NCBI RefSeq assembly: GCF_037996645.1
Contig: NZ_JBBMXV010000001.1
Span: 314,168-378,167, forward strand
Source: Halalkalicoccus tibetensis
GTDB lineage: Archaea > Halobacteriota > Halobacteria > Halobacteriales > Halalkalicoccaceae
Direction of reading: 5' to 3'
Length of the DNA stretch: 64,000 bases
In this document: in pieces, positions 26,451-34,838 of the stretch
How the letters are laid out: each line of letters starts with the position of its first letter
Numbering within the stretch: the stretch's first letter is position 1
Program-made: the position numbers and the translations under genes
The notes under the pieces: model-generated
Database searches by the model: none
What the model saw: the letters and a program-made list of their open reading frames with translations, nothing else
What the model was told of the DNA's origin: nothing

Positions 26451-26475
26451 AGAAAGGCCGCAAAGCGGCCTTTCT
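26451..26475. terminator. Hairpin 3' of the asparaginase gene, 11-bp arms, triplet loop
   Basis: AGAAAGGCCGC and GCGGCCTTTCT flank the loop AAA. On the minus strand it is the first structure after the asparaginase stop, 31 bases downstream, so it may end or stabilise that transcript. Without a T-tract the role is inferred. Confidence 0.6.
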
Positions 26476-26505
26476 TAGGGAAATGAGAAGGGCGAGCGAC
26501 TAACG

Positions 26506-27453
26506 CTAGTTAGTCGCGAGGGCTTTCGTTTGCATGAGCTCGCTGTTATAGGCACTCCCCATCCCACCCTTCCGATCACAGACGATGATCCCCGCCGTCG
26601 AGTCGGTGATCGCGGCGAACTCGTCGATGGCGCGGTCGGCCGCCTCCTGGGCGCTCGCACCTGCTTCGAGGTGGTCGACCGCGAGCCGCGAGAGGGTCAC
26701 CCGCGCGATGTCCTCGCCCGCGCCAGTCGCGCTCGCGCCGCCCGCCGGGGTACAGTAGAAGCCGCTCCCGATCTGGGGGACGTCGCCCACGCGCCCGGCG
26801 AGCGCGAGCCACCGGCCACCAGTGGAAGTCGCCGCCGCGACGTGCTCGCCGTCGCTCGCGACCGCGCCGACCGTGTCATGGTCCTTCGGACCGTGGCCAG
26901 CGGGATCGTGTCCCGCGTCGTCGTGGTCCTTCGGATCGCTCTCCAGTTCCCGCCCTTCGGGATCGTCGGCGGTCTCGCCGAACCGGTCCTCGATCCAGGC
27001 GAGCTGCTCGCGCGGCCCGCCTGCGGGCGGCTCCAGGTTTGCCCATCGCTCGCGCGTGCGCGTTGACCACAGGTCCTCCTCGACGCCGATCCCGTGGTCG
27101 GCGGCGAAGTCGACGGCGTGGACCCCCGAGAGAAGCACGTGGGGCGTCTCCTCCATCACCGCGCGTGCGACGTCGACCGCGCGCCGAACCCCGGGCATCG
27201 AGCAGGCCGCGCCCGCCTCCCTGCGGTCGGTCATGATCCCCGCGTCGGTCCTGACGATCCCGTCGCTCTGGACCGCCCCGCCGACTCCGGCGTTGAACCG
27301 CGGGGAGTCCTCGAGGACGCGGATCGCCTCCTGGACCGCCCCGACCGCCGAGTCGGCCTCCGTTCCCGCCCGCGCGGCCCCGTCGAGGACCGCCTGTCTC
27401 TCCTCGGGCTCCTCGGGCGTGCTTCCGGCTCCACCGTGGACGATCACGTTCAT
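26506..27453 (-). CDS. Isoaspartyl peptidase / L-asparaginase (Ntn hydrolase)
   Basis: A 315-residue plant-type asparaginase that self-cleaves to expose a catalytic threonine. Visible traits: start MNVIVHGGAG, SPRFNAGVGGAV, MTDRREAGA, the cleavage site HDTVGAVASDG with Thr at about 194, and the C-terminal-subunit block GEDIARVTLSR. Just before the cleavage site the linker is expanded by a His/Asp-rich duplication (PKDHD occurs twice, about 15 residues apart). Isoaspartyl peptide repair or Asn breakdown is likely. A TATA-like ATATATATTA at about 27505-27515 on the minus strand suggests a short leader. Confidence 0.92.
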   Translation of the reverse strand: MNVIVHGGAGSTPEEPEERQAVLDGAARAGTEADSAVGAVQEAIRVLEDSPRFNAGVGGAVQSDGIVRTDAGIMTDRREAGAACSMPGVRRAVDVARAVMEETPHVLLSGVHAVDFAADHGIGVEEDLWSTRTRERWANLEPPAGGPREQLAWIEDRFGETADDPEGRELESDPKDHDDAGHDPAGHGPKDHDTVGAVASDGEHVAAATSTGGRWLALAGRVGDVPQIGSGFYCTPAGGASATGAGEDIARVTLSRLAVDHLEAGASAQEAADRAIDEFAAITDSTAGIIVCDRKGGMGSAYNSELMQTKALATN

Positions 27454-27623
27454 GTCCCGGGGTCTCTCCCGATCCGGTTAACGCTGCCCCTCCGATTACA
27501 GTCATAATATATATGTAAATGCAGAATGTAGACGTACTTAGAGTTGCGGAGGGGTCGATCACGTCGACGCAGTCTGGTGGTTACTGGCGGGTAAGCGGGG
27601 CCGGTAACCTACATGTTCGCTGA

Positions 27624-27631
27624 GTTATATA
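27624..27631 (+). promoter_or_regulatory. TATA box for the hypothetical operon
   Basis: TTATATAT lies about 45 bases before the AUG at 27673, predicting a leader of roughly 20 bases, with CGGAG close to the start as a possible ribosome-binding site. Confidence 0.45.
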
Positions 27632-27672
27632 TGTGTTCCTGGATCAGCTATGGGTGTACTCGGAGCCCCCCC

Positions 27673-28359
27673 ATGAACGCTGAAACACTCGATTCGACGC
27701 CCGCCGCACAGTTCGGAACGCCGACCGACGCCGAAGGATACGACATCGACGCCGACACCTTCGCCGAGGCCGACGAGCGCGACCTCGCCCGGTTCATGTC
27801 GGAGCAGACCTGCCTCGGCTTCATCTACCACGACCGCCGCGAGTACGAGGCCGCCGTCGCCGCGTTCTACCGGGTCGATCGCCACCAGTTCGCCCACCTC
27901 TCGGACGAGGAGGCCCTCGAGACCGCCCGTGCCCTCACCGACGCCTTCTGGGCGAAGGACGACGTCGAGCAGGGCTACATCGACGGCGCCGACGTCGATC
28001 CAGCGCTCGAGGACGCCGACTGGAGCCCCGTCGAGGACGCCCTCGCCCGCCGCGCCGAGATCGCCGGCATCGACCCCGAATACGCGCCGAAGACGACCGA
28101 AGCCTGGCGAAACCACAAGACCGGCGGCGACTACTGGACGCCGACGATGGTCGCCCAGTCCCACGAGATCACCGCGGCGATCGGCGCCGCCCAGGAGAAG
28201 CCCAAGTACGGCCGGTCGGGCTACGGCCACCTGGCGACCCGGTATCTGACCGGCCTCGAGCTCCACGACATGCACACCGAACGCCACTGGAAGGAGGCCG
28301 TCGGCGTGATGGCCGATTACTACGCAGGGATCCTCGGCACACAGGAGGGCGACCGATGA
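27673..28359 (+). CDS. Uncharacterised 228-residue protein (first gene of a two-gene operon)
   Basis: No family recognised. The protein is soluble and acidic with no signal peptide or membrane segment. Distinct blocks are LARFMSEQTCLGFIYHDRREY near residue 37 (split), FYRVDRHQFAHLSDEEA and the aromatic-rich C-terminal half (KTGGDYWTPTMVAQSHEITA, KYGRSGYGHLATRYLTGLEL). The C-terminus, with LHDMHTERHWKEAVGVMADYYAGILG, looks helical and His-rich. The AUG at 27673 is placed by composition and by the promoter. Its stop overlaps the start of the next gene (ATGA), so the two are translationally coupled. Confidence 0.75.
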   Translation: MNAETLDSTPAAQFGTPTDAEGYDIDADTFAEADERDLARFMSEQTCLGFIYHDRREYEAAVAAFYRVDRHQFAHLSDEEALETARALTDAFWAKDDVEQGYIDGADVDPALEDADWSPVEDALARRAEIAGIDPEYAPKTTEAWRNHKTGGDYWTPTMVAQSHEITAAIGAAQEKPKYGRSGYGHLATRYLTGLELHDMHTERHWKEAVGVMADYYAGILGTQEGDR

Positions 28360-28769
28360 GCGCGAACGACCGCACCTTCGACGACGTCATCGTCGAGGCC
28401 AAGGCTCTACTCGAGGACCACGACGACCGGGAGTACGAGGCGCTCGCGGCGAGCGATAAGGCGAACTACCAGGAGGCCCTCGAGTTCCTCTCGCGGCTCG
28501 AATCGTCGCTCGACACCGGCGAAAGCGAGCGAAGCGAGGCGGACCGGAGCGCGGGGTCCTCCCCGGAACCCCAGGCGGACGGCGGCGAAACGCACGGAGA
28601 TCGCTCGGAGGACGGGATCGAAACCGACCTCGAAGCGACGATGGGCGACGACGGGGACGTCGTAGGCCCGTTCGGCGGTGACGACGTGGTCGTCTACGAT
28701 CCCGACGACGAGGAGGGATGGCTCTCGATGCGCCACGACGCGACGATCCCGCTCGAGAACATGCAATAA
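28356..28769 (+). CDS. Uncharacterised acidic 137-residue protein (second gene of operon)
   Basis: Begins at the ATGA overlap with the preceding gene. The first 50 residues are helical (TFDDVIVEAKALLEDHDDREY), followed by a low-complexity Ser/Glu/Gly/Asp-rich linker to about residue 100. The C-terminal end FGGDDVVVYDPDDEEGWLSMRHDATI looks folded. It has no recognised domain. Coupling to the upstream gene suggests that the two proteins act together or form a complex. isocitrate dehydrogenase starts 71 bases later from its own TATA-like box. Confidence 0.75.
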   Translation: MSANDRTFDDVIVEAKALLEDHDDREYEALAASDKANYQEALEFLSRLESSLDTGESERSEADRSAGSSPEPQADGGETHGDRSEDGIETDLEATMGDDGDVVGPFGGDDVVVYDPDDEEGWLSMRHDATIPLENMQ

Positions 28770-28807
28770 CTTCCGGGAAACGGGTCTCCGACGGGCGAAT
28801 AGCAGGT

Positions 28808-28815
28808 CTTTTAGG
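28808..28815 (+). promoter_or_regulatory. TATA-like box for icd
   Basis: CTTTTAGG lies about 29 bases before the icd start, matching a leaderless promoter and similar to the element before deoC. Confidence 0.5.
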
Positions 28816-28840
28816 TGTCTTCCGCGACCGTTTAGGTGAT

Positions 28841-30103
<1,263 letters not shown>

Positions 30104-30143
30104 AGCGAGTTCTTCTGGCTCTCGCGGCACTGCCGCGAGAACA

Positions 30144-30234
30144 TTGAGGAACTGGCTACGCCAGTTCCTCAAGCAATCAGACGCCGAAGGCGTCTGATCA
30201 CATCGAAGAGGTGGCCTTTAGGCCACCTCTTCGA
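30144..30234. repeat. 91-base direct repeat, copy 1
   Basis: Identical over all 91 bases to 30265-30355. It contains three hairpins with loops TAC, GAA and TTTA. An inverted copy of the middle hairpin (loop TTC) lies between the two direct copies. Confidence 0.95.
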
Positions 30235-30264
30235 TGTGATCAGACGCCTTCGGCGTCTGATTGC

Positions 30265-30355
30265 TTGAGGAACTGGCTACGCCAGTTCCTCAAGCAATCA
30301 GACGCCGAAGGCGTCTGATCACATCGAAGAGGTGGCCTTTAGGCCACCTCTTCGA
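30265..30355. repeat. 91-base direct repeat, copy 2
   Basis: Perfect repeat of 30144-30234, offset by 121 bases. The absence of any substitution means the duplication is recent or kept identical by gene conversion. Confidence 0.95.
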
Positions 30356-30381
30356 GCAGTCGGATTCCTGTGGAATCCGAC

Positions 30382-30488
30382 GACATCGAACGGATGCCGT
30401 AGACGACGGTTCTGCCTCTCACCGTTGTCGCTACGCGGGTAGGACCTGCGGAGAACTGTCGAAGCGATGGGCGGGTCGAGAACGCCGT
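30382..30488. other. Gap between hairpin array and gvpN-like gene
   Basis: About 107 bases of ordinary GC-rich sequence after the hairpin array. No gene, clear promoter or further inverted repeat was seen. Confidence 0.5.
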
Positions 30489-31412
30489 TCAGACCACGTC
30501 CTCGATCTCCTCGCGGACCTCCTCGATCTCCTCGCGGGACTCGGCCTTCGATCCCAGCACGTCGACACAGACTTCGACCAGTGCATCGTCGCCGAAGACG
30601 GTGAGCCCCTCCGCGACCATGACCGCCGCGCGCGTGCCGACGTGGAGGTCGAGGCGGTCGCGGAGCTCGCGGACGATCTCGACGACCTGCTCGATGGTCT
30701 CGTCGTCGTGTTCGTCGACCCGCGAGGAGACGATCGCGATCTCGGTCTCGCGGTTGTAGTAGTCGAGGTGGATGCCGACGAGCCGGTCGAGCAGCGCGTC
30801 CTGCGGGCGGTGGACCCCGGCGTACTCCGTCGAGTTGGAGGTGAAGATCGCCCGGAACTCGGGGTGGACCTCGACGATGCGGTCCTGGCCGCGCTGGCCG
30901 GGCCGATCGAGGACGCCCTCCTCGAACACCGAGAGGAGGGCGTTGTTCGCGGCGGGTTTGGTCCTCGAGAACTCGTTGTAGACCAGCGTCGCTCCGTTCT
31001 GGACGGCCACTGATAGGGGATTGTCGACCCAGCGGTCCCGGACGATCGACTTCTTCTTCATCACGCCCCTGACGAAGTTGTCGCGTTCCTTGTACTGGGC
31101 CTTCCCCGAGCGCTCGCCGACCAGCGAGCCGGTGTCGATCAGCTCGTCGCCGTTGATCCAGACGACCGGCTGGTCGCGGGCGGCCGCGACCGACAGCGCG
31201 AGCGCCGTCTTCCCGGATCCGGTCGGGCCGACGATGTGGACCGGGCGGGGGACGTCGAGCCAGCCGCGCATCCGCTCCTGGAGCGACTCGATCTCGTCGG
31301 TCTCGACGAACGAGCCGCCGATCGCCTCCTCGACGCTCGTCGGCGCGAACGTCGCGCCGTCCTCCCCATGCTCCCGTACGAACCGATCGAGTTGGCGTTC
31401 TTCCTTGTCCAT
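30489..31412 (-). CDS. gvpN: GvpN-like MoxR-type AAA ATPase
   Basis: A 307-residue AAA+ protein of the MoxR/CbbQ/GvpN group. It has the Walker A GPTGSGKTA at 62-70, the GvpN-like run SIVRDRWVDNPLSVAVQNGA, then LVYNEFSRTKPAANNALLSV with Walker B character, and the sensor region FTSNSTEYAGVHRPQDALLDR. These blocks closely resemble halobacterial gas-vesicle protein GvpN, which assists gas-vesicle enlargement. No other gvp gene is in the window, so this may be an orphan paralogue with another chaperone-like role. It converges on the icd hairpin array. Confidence 0.75.
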   Translation of the reverse strand: MDKEERQLDRFVREHGEDGATFAPTSVEEAIGGSFVETDEIESLQERMRGWLDVPRPVHIVGPTGSGKTALALSVAAARDQPVVWINGDELIDTGSLVGERSGKAQYKERDNFVRGVMKKKSIVRDRWVDNPLSVAVQNGATLVYNEFSRTKPAANNALLSVFEEGVLDRPGQRGQDRIVEVHPEFRAIFTSNSTEYAGVHRPQDALLDRLVGIHLDYYNRETEIAIVSSRVDEHDDETIEQVVEIVRELRDRLDLHVGTRAAVMVAEGLTVFGDDALVEVCVDVLGSKAESREEIEEVREEIEDVV

Positions 31413-31493
31413 GGCTGTTGTGTCGGCCGCCCGCGCTGATGAACGTGTGGTTCGAGCATGGGCCGGTCGGAGGAAAAAGGGCTGTGCTTGCGG

Positions 31494-31826
31494 CTACTCC
31501 GCCCAGTCGGGGTTCGTCCGCGGCGGGCTGAATATATCCACACCTCGGACGACCGTCTCGCCACGGTTCTCCGCGCCGTGGAGCTCCTCGCCCGCGATGA
31601 CGTACGACTCGCCCGCGTTCACGACCTCCTCGCCGTCCTCCAACAGGAAGGTCAGTTCGCCCTCGTAGACGAAGCCCGTCTGCTCGTGGTGGTGGTCGTG
31701 TTTCGGCACCGTCGCACCGGGCTCGAACTCGAAATGTTGAACGCTCATCTCCTCGCCCGCGGCCAGCTGTGCGAGGTGGACGTTCTCGACGGCTTCGGTC
31801 GTCTCGGTCAGCGAAACCCGTTCCAT
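31494..31826 (-). CDS. Cupin-domain protein
   Basis: A 110-residue single cupin barrel. Motif 1 is PKHDHHHEQTGFVYEGELTF, whose His and Glu would hold a metal ion. Motif 2 is AGESYVIAGEELHGAENRG with the second His. Such stand-alone cupins bind metals and small ligands or act as sugar isomerases; no specific function can be given. It is divergent from the DUF5817 gene by 53 bases and follows the gvpN-like gene at 81 bases in the same direction from upstream. Confidence 0.88.
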   Translation of the reverse strand: MERVSLTETTEAVENVHLAQLAAGEEMSVQHFEFEPGATVPKHDHHHEQTGFVYEGELTFLLEDGEEVVNAGESYVIAGEELHGAENRGETVVRGVDIFSPPRTNPDWAE

Positions 31827-31879
31827 GCTGCCCCATCGCGCGGGCGGGCCTTATACGTCGCCCTCCCCAACTCCGGGGC

Positions 31880-32401
31880 ATGTACGCCGTCGTGGGCTGC
31901 ACCGACTGTAGCAGCCTCTGGATCCTCGAGGGCCGCCAGGAGAGCGCCCGCTGTCCGGGCTGCGGGAAGACCCACCAGTACGGGAAGCTGAAGAAGTTCG
32001 TCGAGACTGAGGACGCCGATCACGCCCGCGAGGTACGTGCCTCGATGCTCGCGAGCCGCGGCGGCCACGCCGACGCCTTCGCCGCGGTCGACTCCTTCTC
32101 GGAGCTCGATTCCCAGGTCGAGCGGCCCGTCATCGACGACGACGAGCTGCTCGAGAGCGCCGGGATCGATTCGGGGGAGGCGGCCGCGGCGGGCGAATCG
32201 ACGGGAACCGGGGGCGGCTCCCGGAGCCGCAAGGAGGTCGTCCTCGCGGCGGTCGAGGAGCGCGAGGGGGCGACCAAAGACGAGGTCCTCGCCTACGCCA
32301 CGGCCCGCGGCGTTCCCGAGAGCTACGTCGAACGGGCGCTCGAAAAACTGGTGCGGGCCGGCGAGCTCAGCGAATCGGGCGGTCGGTACCGCCGGCTCTA
32401 G
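31880..32401 (+). CDS. DUF5817-type zinc-ribbon and winged-helix protein
   Basis: A 173-residue protein. The N-terminus is a zinc ribbon with two CxxC pairs (VGCTDCSSLWI and ARCPGCGKTHQYG), followed by an acidic linker, and the C-terminal 60 residues form a winged helix (SRKEVVLAAVEEREGATKDE, then ESYVERALEKLVRAGELSES). It resembles haloarchaeal DUF5817 proteins of unknown function; the layout suggests a nucleic-acid-binding role. The AUG at 31880 gives the usual MYAVVGC start. The stop overlaps the convergent small membrane protein gene by three bases. Confidence 0.85.
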   Translation: MYAVVGCTDCSSLWILEGRQESARCPGCGKTHQYGKLKKFVETEDADHAREVRASMLASRGGHADAFAAVDSFSELDSQVERPVIDDDELLESAGIDSGEAAAAGESTGTGGGSRSRKEVVLAAVEEREGATKDEVLAYATARGVPESYVERALEKLVRAGELSESGGRYRRL

Positions 32402-32520
32402 AGCGCCTGCCAGATCGTTAACAGCGTCGCGACGATCGACAGGGCGATCTTGATGATGCGAAGCTGTACCACGGTCAGCTCCGGACAGCGCGTGCGCTGT
32501 TCGTGGTCGCGGTCGGTCAT
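32398..32520 (-). CDS. Small single-helix membrane protein
   Basis: A 40-residue open frame: a polar start MTDRDHEQRTRCPEL, then a hydrophobic helix IIKIALSIVATLLTIWQAL. It begins at an AUG, fills the gap between neighbouring genes exactly and overlaps the DUF5817 stop by three bases. These are features of genuine haloarchaeal small proteins, but no homologue can be confirmed here. Confidence 0.5.
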   Translation of the reverse strand: MTDRDHEQRTRCPELTVVQLRIIKIALSIVATLLTIWQAL

Positions 32521-32662
32521 GGGTGGAGTACCCGCGGGTGCTCGCCCGACGGGTACGCTCGTTGGATTCACGGGTCGAAGGGATAATTCCGAGCCATCCG
32601 CACGGCGGAAGTGAAACTGGCGCGGCCGGCCGATTTATTACGCTCCTACGAACAGTTCACCT

Positions 32663-33532
32663 ATGTCCTCGCGGGCGATCGAGTGGCACGTCGACGCCGC
32701 CAGCTCGCGGTCATTGCGGGTGATGGTTTACCTCGCCGTCGGGCTGTTCGGCGGCGGCGCGCTGCTCCTCCTCGGCGGAATGGGGTTTCTGGGGGTATCG
32801 CTGGCCCTCGACGGCGAGTACACCTATCTCGCCTGGGTCGCCCTGCTCGCCTTCATCGGCGGCCCTCTCTCGTTGGTCTATCTCTGGCCGATGCTCGTCG
32901 AACGCGAGCAGCGCCCGCCGCTCGCGTCCTTCGCCGGCGACCGGGAGATGGCCGAGCGCTACGCCGCCGTCTTCACCCGTGATCGGCTGCTGGCGGCCGT
33001 CCTCTGCGGCGCCGTCGGGCTGTTCGCGCTCGCTCTCGTCGACCCGCGACTCGCCTTCGGGGCCGTCGTCGGGTCGTTCCTCCTGCTCCCGGTCGCTTCG
33101 GGTGTGATCTCGCGCGGGCGGGTCGATCCTAACGAGGCGACGCTGACCTACATGGATCGGCCCGTCGACCTCGCCCGGATCGAACGGATCAGGCGGGTCG
33201 ATCTCGGCGGAACGGCGTTCTGTTGGCTCTCATATCACCCTGGCTACGGGAGCTTCGGCACGCCCCACCTGATCGTTGCGGTTCCCGAGGCCGCCGACGC
33301 GATCGAGCGAACAGTCGCCAGCGTGGAACCCGAGATCGACGAGGAATACGACCCGAACCGGGTGGTGCAGGCCGCACTCGGGGCTCTCGCACTCTCGTCG
33401 TTCTCGACCGCCGTGTTCGTGTTCTTCGCGGAACCCGGTAGCGCGGGTGATCCCGTTCTTCGGTGGTATATCGCCGTCGTCTTCTGTTTTTTCGGACTCC
33501 TGTTCGCCCTCGTCGCGTTCTTCTCGGGTTAG
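32663..33532 (+). CDS. Haloarchaeal membrane protein of unknown function
   Basis: A 289-residue protein with two N-terminal helices (VYLAVGLFGGGALLLLGGMG and the segment near 55-75), two central helices (110-150) and two C-terminal helices (AALGALALSSFSTAVFVFF and the final VVFCFFGLLFALVAFF). A soluble PH-like segment around 155-225 contains VDPNEATLTYMDRPVDLARI. A TATA-like TTTATTA at 32634-32640, 27 bases before the AUG, indicates a leaderless transcript. No function is known. It overlaps the convergent HMG-CoA reductase stop by four bases. Confidence 0.8.
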   Translation: MSSRAIEWHVDAASSRSLRVMVYLAVGLFGGGALLLLGGMGFLGVSLALDGEYTYLAWVALLAFIGGPLSLVYLWPMLVEREQRPPLASFAGDREMAERYAAVFTRDRLLAAVLCGAVGLFALALVDPRLAFGAVVGSFLLLPVASGVISRGRVDPNEATLTYMDRPVDLARIERIRRVDLGGTAFCWLSYHPGYGSFGTPHLIVAVPEAADAIERTVASVEPEIDEEYDPNRVVQAALGALALSSFSTAVFVFFAEPGSAGDPVLRWYIAVVFCFFGLLFALVAFFSG

Positions 33533-34752
33533 CGCCCGAGCTCCTCGTGGGCGCTCGAGAGGTGTCGGGAGGCGAGCGCCGCGAGCAGGGAGAGCTCGCC
33601 CGCGAGCGCGCCGGTCGCGATGACCTCCGCGAGCGCGTCGGCGTTCGAGCCGGCCGGGTCGCCGCCGCCGCGCAGCCCGAGAACGTCGAGGGCCTCGTTC
33701 TGCGTCGGCAGTTTCGTGCCGCCGCCCACCGTCCCGACTTCGAGGCTGGCGATCGAGAGGCTCGCGTACAGGTCGCCGTCCTTGACCTCGGCGGTCGTGA
33801 TCGCGTTCGCGCCCTCGACCACTTGGGCGGCGTCCTGGCCCGTCGCGAGAAAGGCCGCCGCGATCGTGTTCGCCGCGTGGGCGTTGAATCCCAGACTGCC
33901 GGCCTTCGCGCTCCCGATCAGGTTCTTCCGGGTGTTCGCCTCCGCGATCGCCTCGGGGGTGGTGTGGAGCCGCTCCTCGACGACCTCGCGGGGGATCGTC
34001 ACGTCGGCGGTGACGCTACGCCCCCGGCCTTCGACCGCGTTGATCGCGGCGGGCTTCTTGTCGGTACAGAGGTTGCCCGAGAGCGCGACCAGCGATGCGG
34101 TGGTGGCGTCCTCGATCAGGTCGCAGGCCGCCTGCGTCGCGATCGTCACCATGTTCATCCCCATCGCGTCCTTCGAGTCGAAGCGAAAGCGGAGGAAGAC
34201 GTTGTCGCCGACGACGTAGGGCGTGATATCGAGCAGCTCGCCGTGGCCCGTCGTTTCCTCCGCCTTCTCGCGCAGTCTCTCGACGTTTTCCTCGACCCAC
34301 TCGACGACTTCGGCGGCCTCGGCGATCCCCGAGACCCGGAAGACGGGCGCGCGGGTCATCCCCGACTTGGTGACGCGGGCGTCGCTCCCCCCGGCCGCCC
34401 GGATCACCGAACAGCCCCGGTTCACGGAGGCGATCAGCGCGCCCTCGGTGGTCGCGAGCGGGAGGTAGAAGTCGCCCTCGGCCGCGCCGCCCTCCCCGTC
34501 CTCGTTGAGCGGGATCGGCCCGGCGACGCCCATCGGGAGCTGTGCGCCCCCGATCATGTTCTCGACGTTGGGCTCGGCGTCCTCGGCCGCAAAGGAGAAG
34601 TCGCCGATCGTTCCCAGGTCGGCGTCGGTCTCGGCCTCGAGCAGCTCCCGGCGGGCGGCGGCGGCCGTCTCCGGGTCAGCATGCTCCTCGAGCTCGTGCA
34701 GACGCAGGTCGCCCTCGCGGACGCGTGCCGCGAGGTCCGCTGGATCGCTCAT
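33529..34752 (-). CDS. hmgA: HMG-CoA reductase (NADPH)
   Basis: Reduces HMG-CoA to mevalonate for the isoprenoid ether lipids. The 407-residue soluble class-I enzyme shows ENMIGGAQLPMGVAGPI (substrate loop), LATTEGALIASVNRG, the lysine region NLCTDKKPAAINA, DAMGMNMV (NADPH motif), the catalytic His region and GTVGGGTKLPTQ. This is the classic target of statins in haloarchaea. HMG-CoA synthase, the preceding step, is also in the window at 61624-63021, though not in the same operon. Confidence 0.97.
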   Translation of the reverse strand: MSDPADLAARVREGDLRLHELEEHADPETAAAARRELLEAETDADLGTIGDFSFAAEDAEPNVENMIGGAQLPMGVAGPIPLNEDGEGGAAEGDFYLPLATTEGALIASVNRGCSVIRAAGGSDARVTKSGMTRAPVFRVSGIAEAAEVVEWVEENVERLREKAEETTGHGELLDITPYVVGDNVFLRFRFDSKDAMGMNMVTIATQAACDLIEDATTASLVALSGNLCTDKKPAAINAVEGRGRSVTADVTIPREVVEERLHTTPEAIAEANTRKNLIGSAKAGSLGFNAHAANTIAAAFLATGQDAAQVVEGANAITTAEVKDGDLYASLSIASLEVGTVGGGTKLPTQNEALDVLGLRGGGDPAGSNADALAEVIATGALAGELSLLAALASRHLSSAHEELGR

Positions 34753-34838
34753 ACCGGGACCTCGTAACCGCGGGGCCTAAGGATGCCGATCCCGGGCGGA
34801 TCCCAACGGCTTTGATCGACGCCGCCCCTCTCGCGGGT

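Larger units (their letters stand above)
26224..26505. other. Intergenic region with three tandem hairpins
   Basis: The 282-base gap lies between the aminopeptidase start and the asparaginase stop, both on the minus strand. It carries three consecutive perfect inverted repeats (entered separately) and no credible gene. The aminopeptidase promoter must lie in the first 90 bases or so after the hairpins. Confidence 0.6.

Noticed and set aside
28517-28575. Possible hairpin element within the acidic operon gene (CGGGG TCCT CCCCG)
   Set aside because: Only five base pairs with a four-base loop inside Ser/Glu-rich coding DNA; expected by chance at this GC content.
30104-30381. CRISPR array at the icd repeats
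   Set aside because: The repeats are palindromic, contiguous and lack unique spacers of equal length; there are no cas genes nearby.
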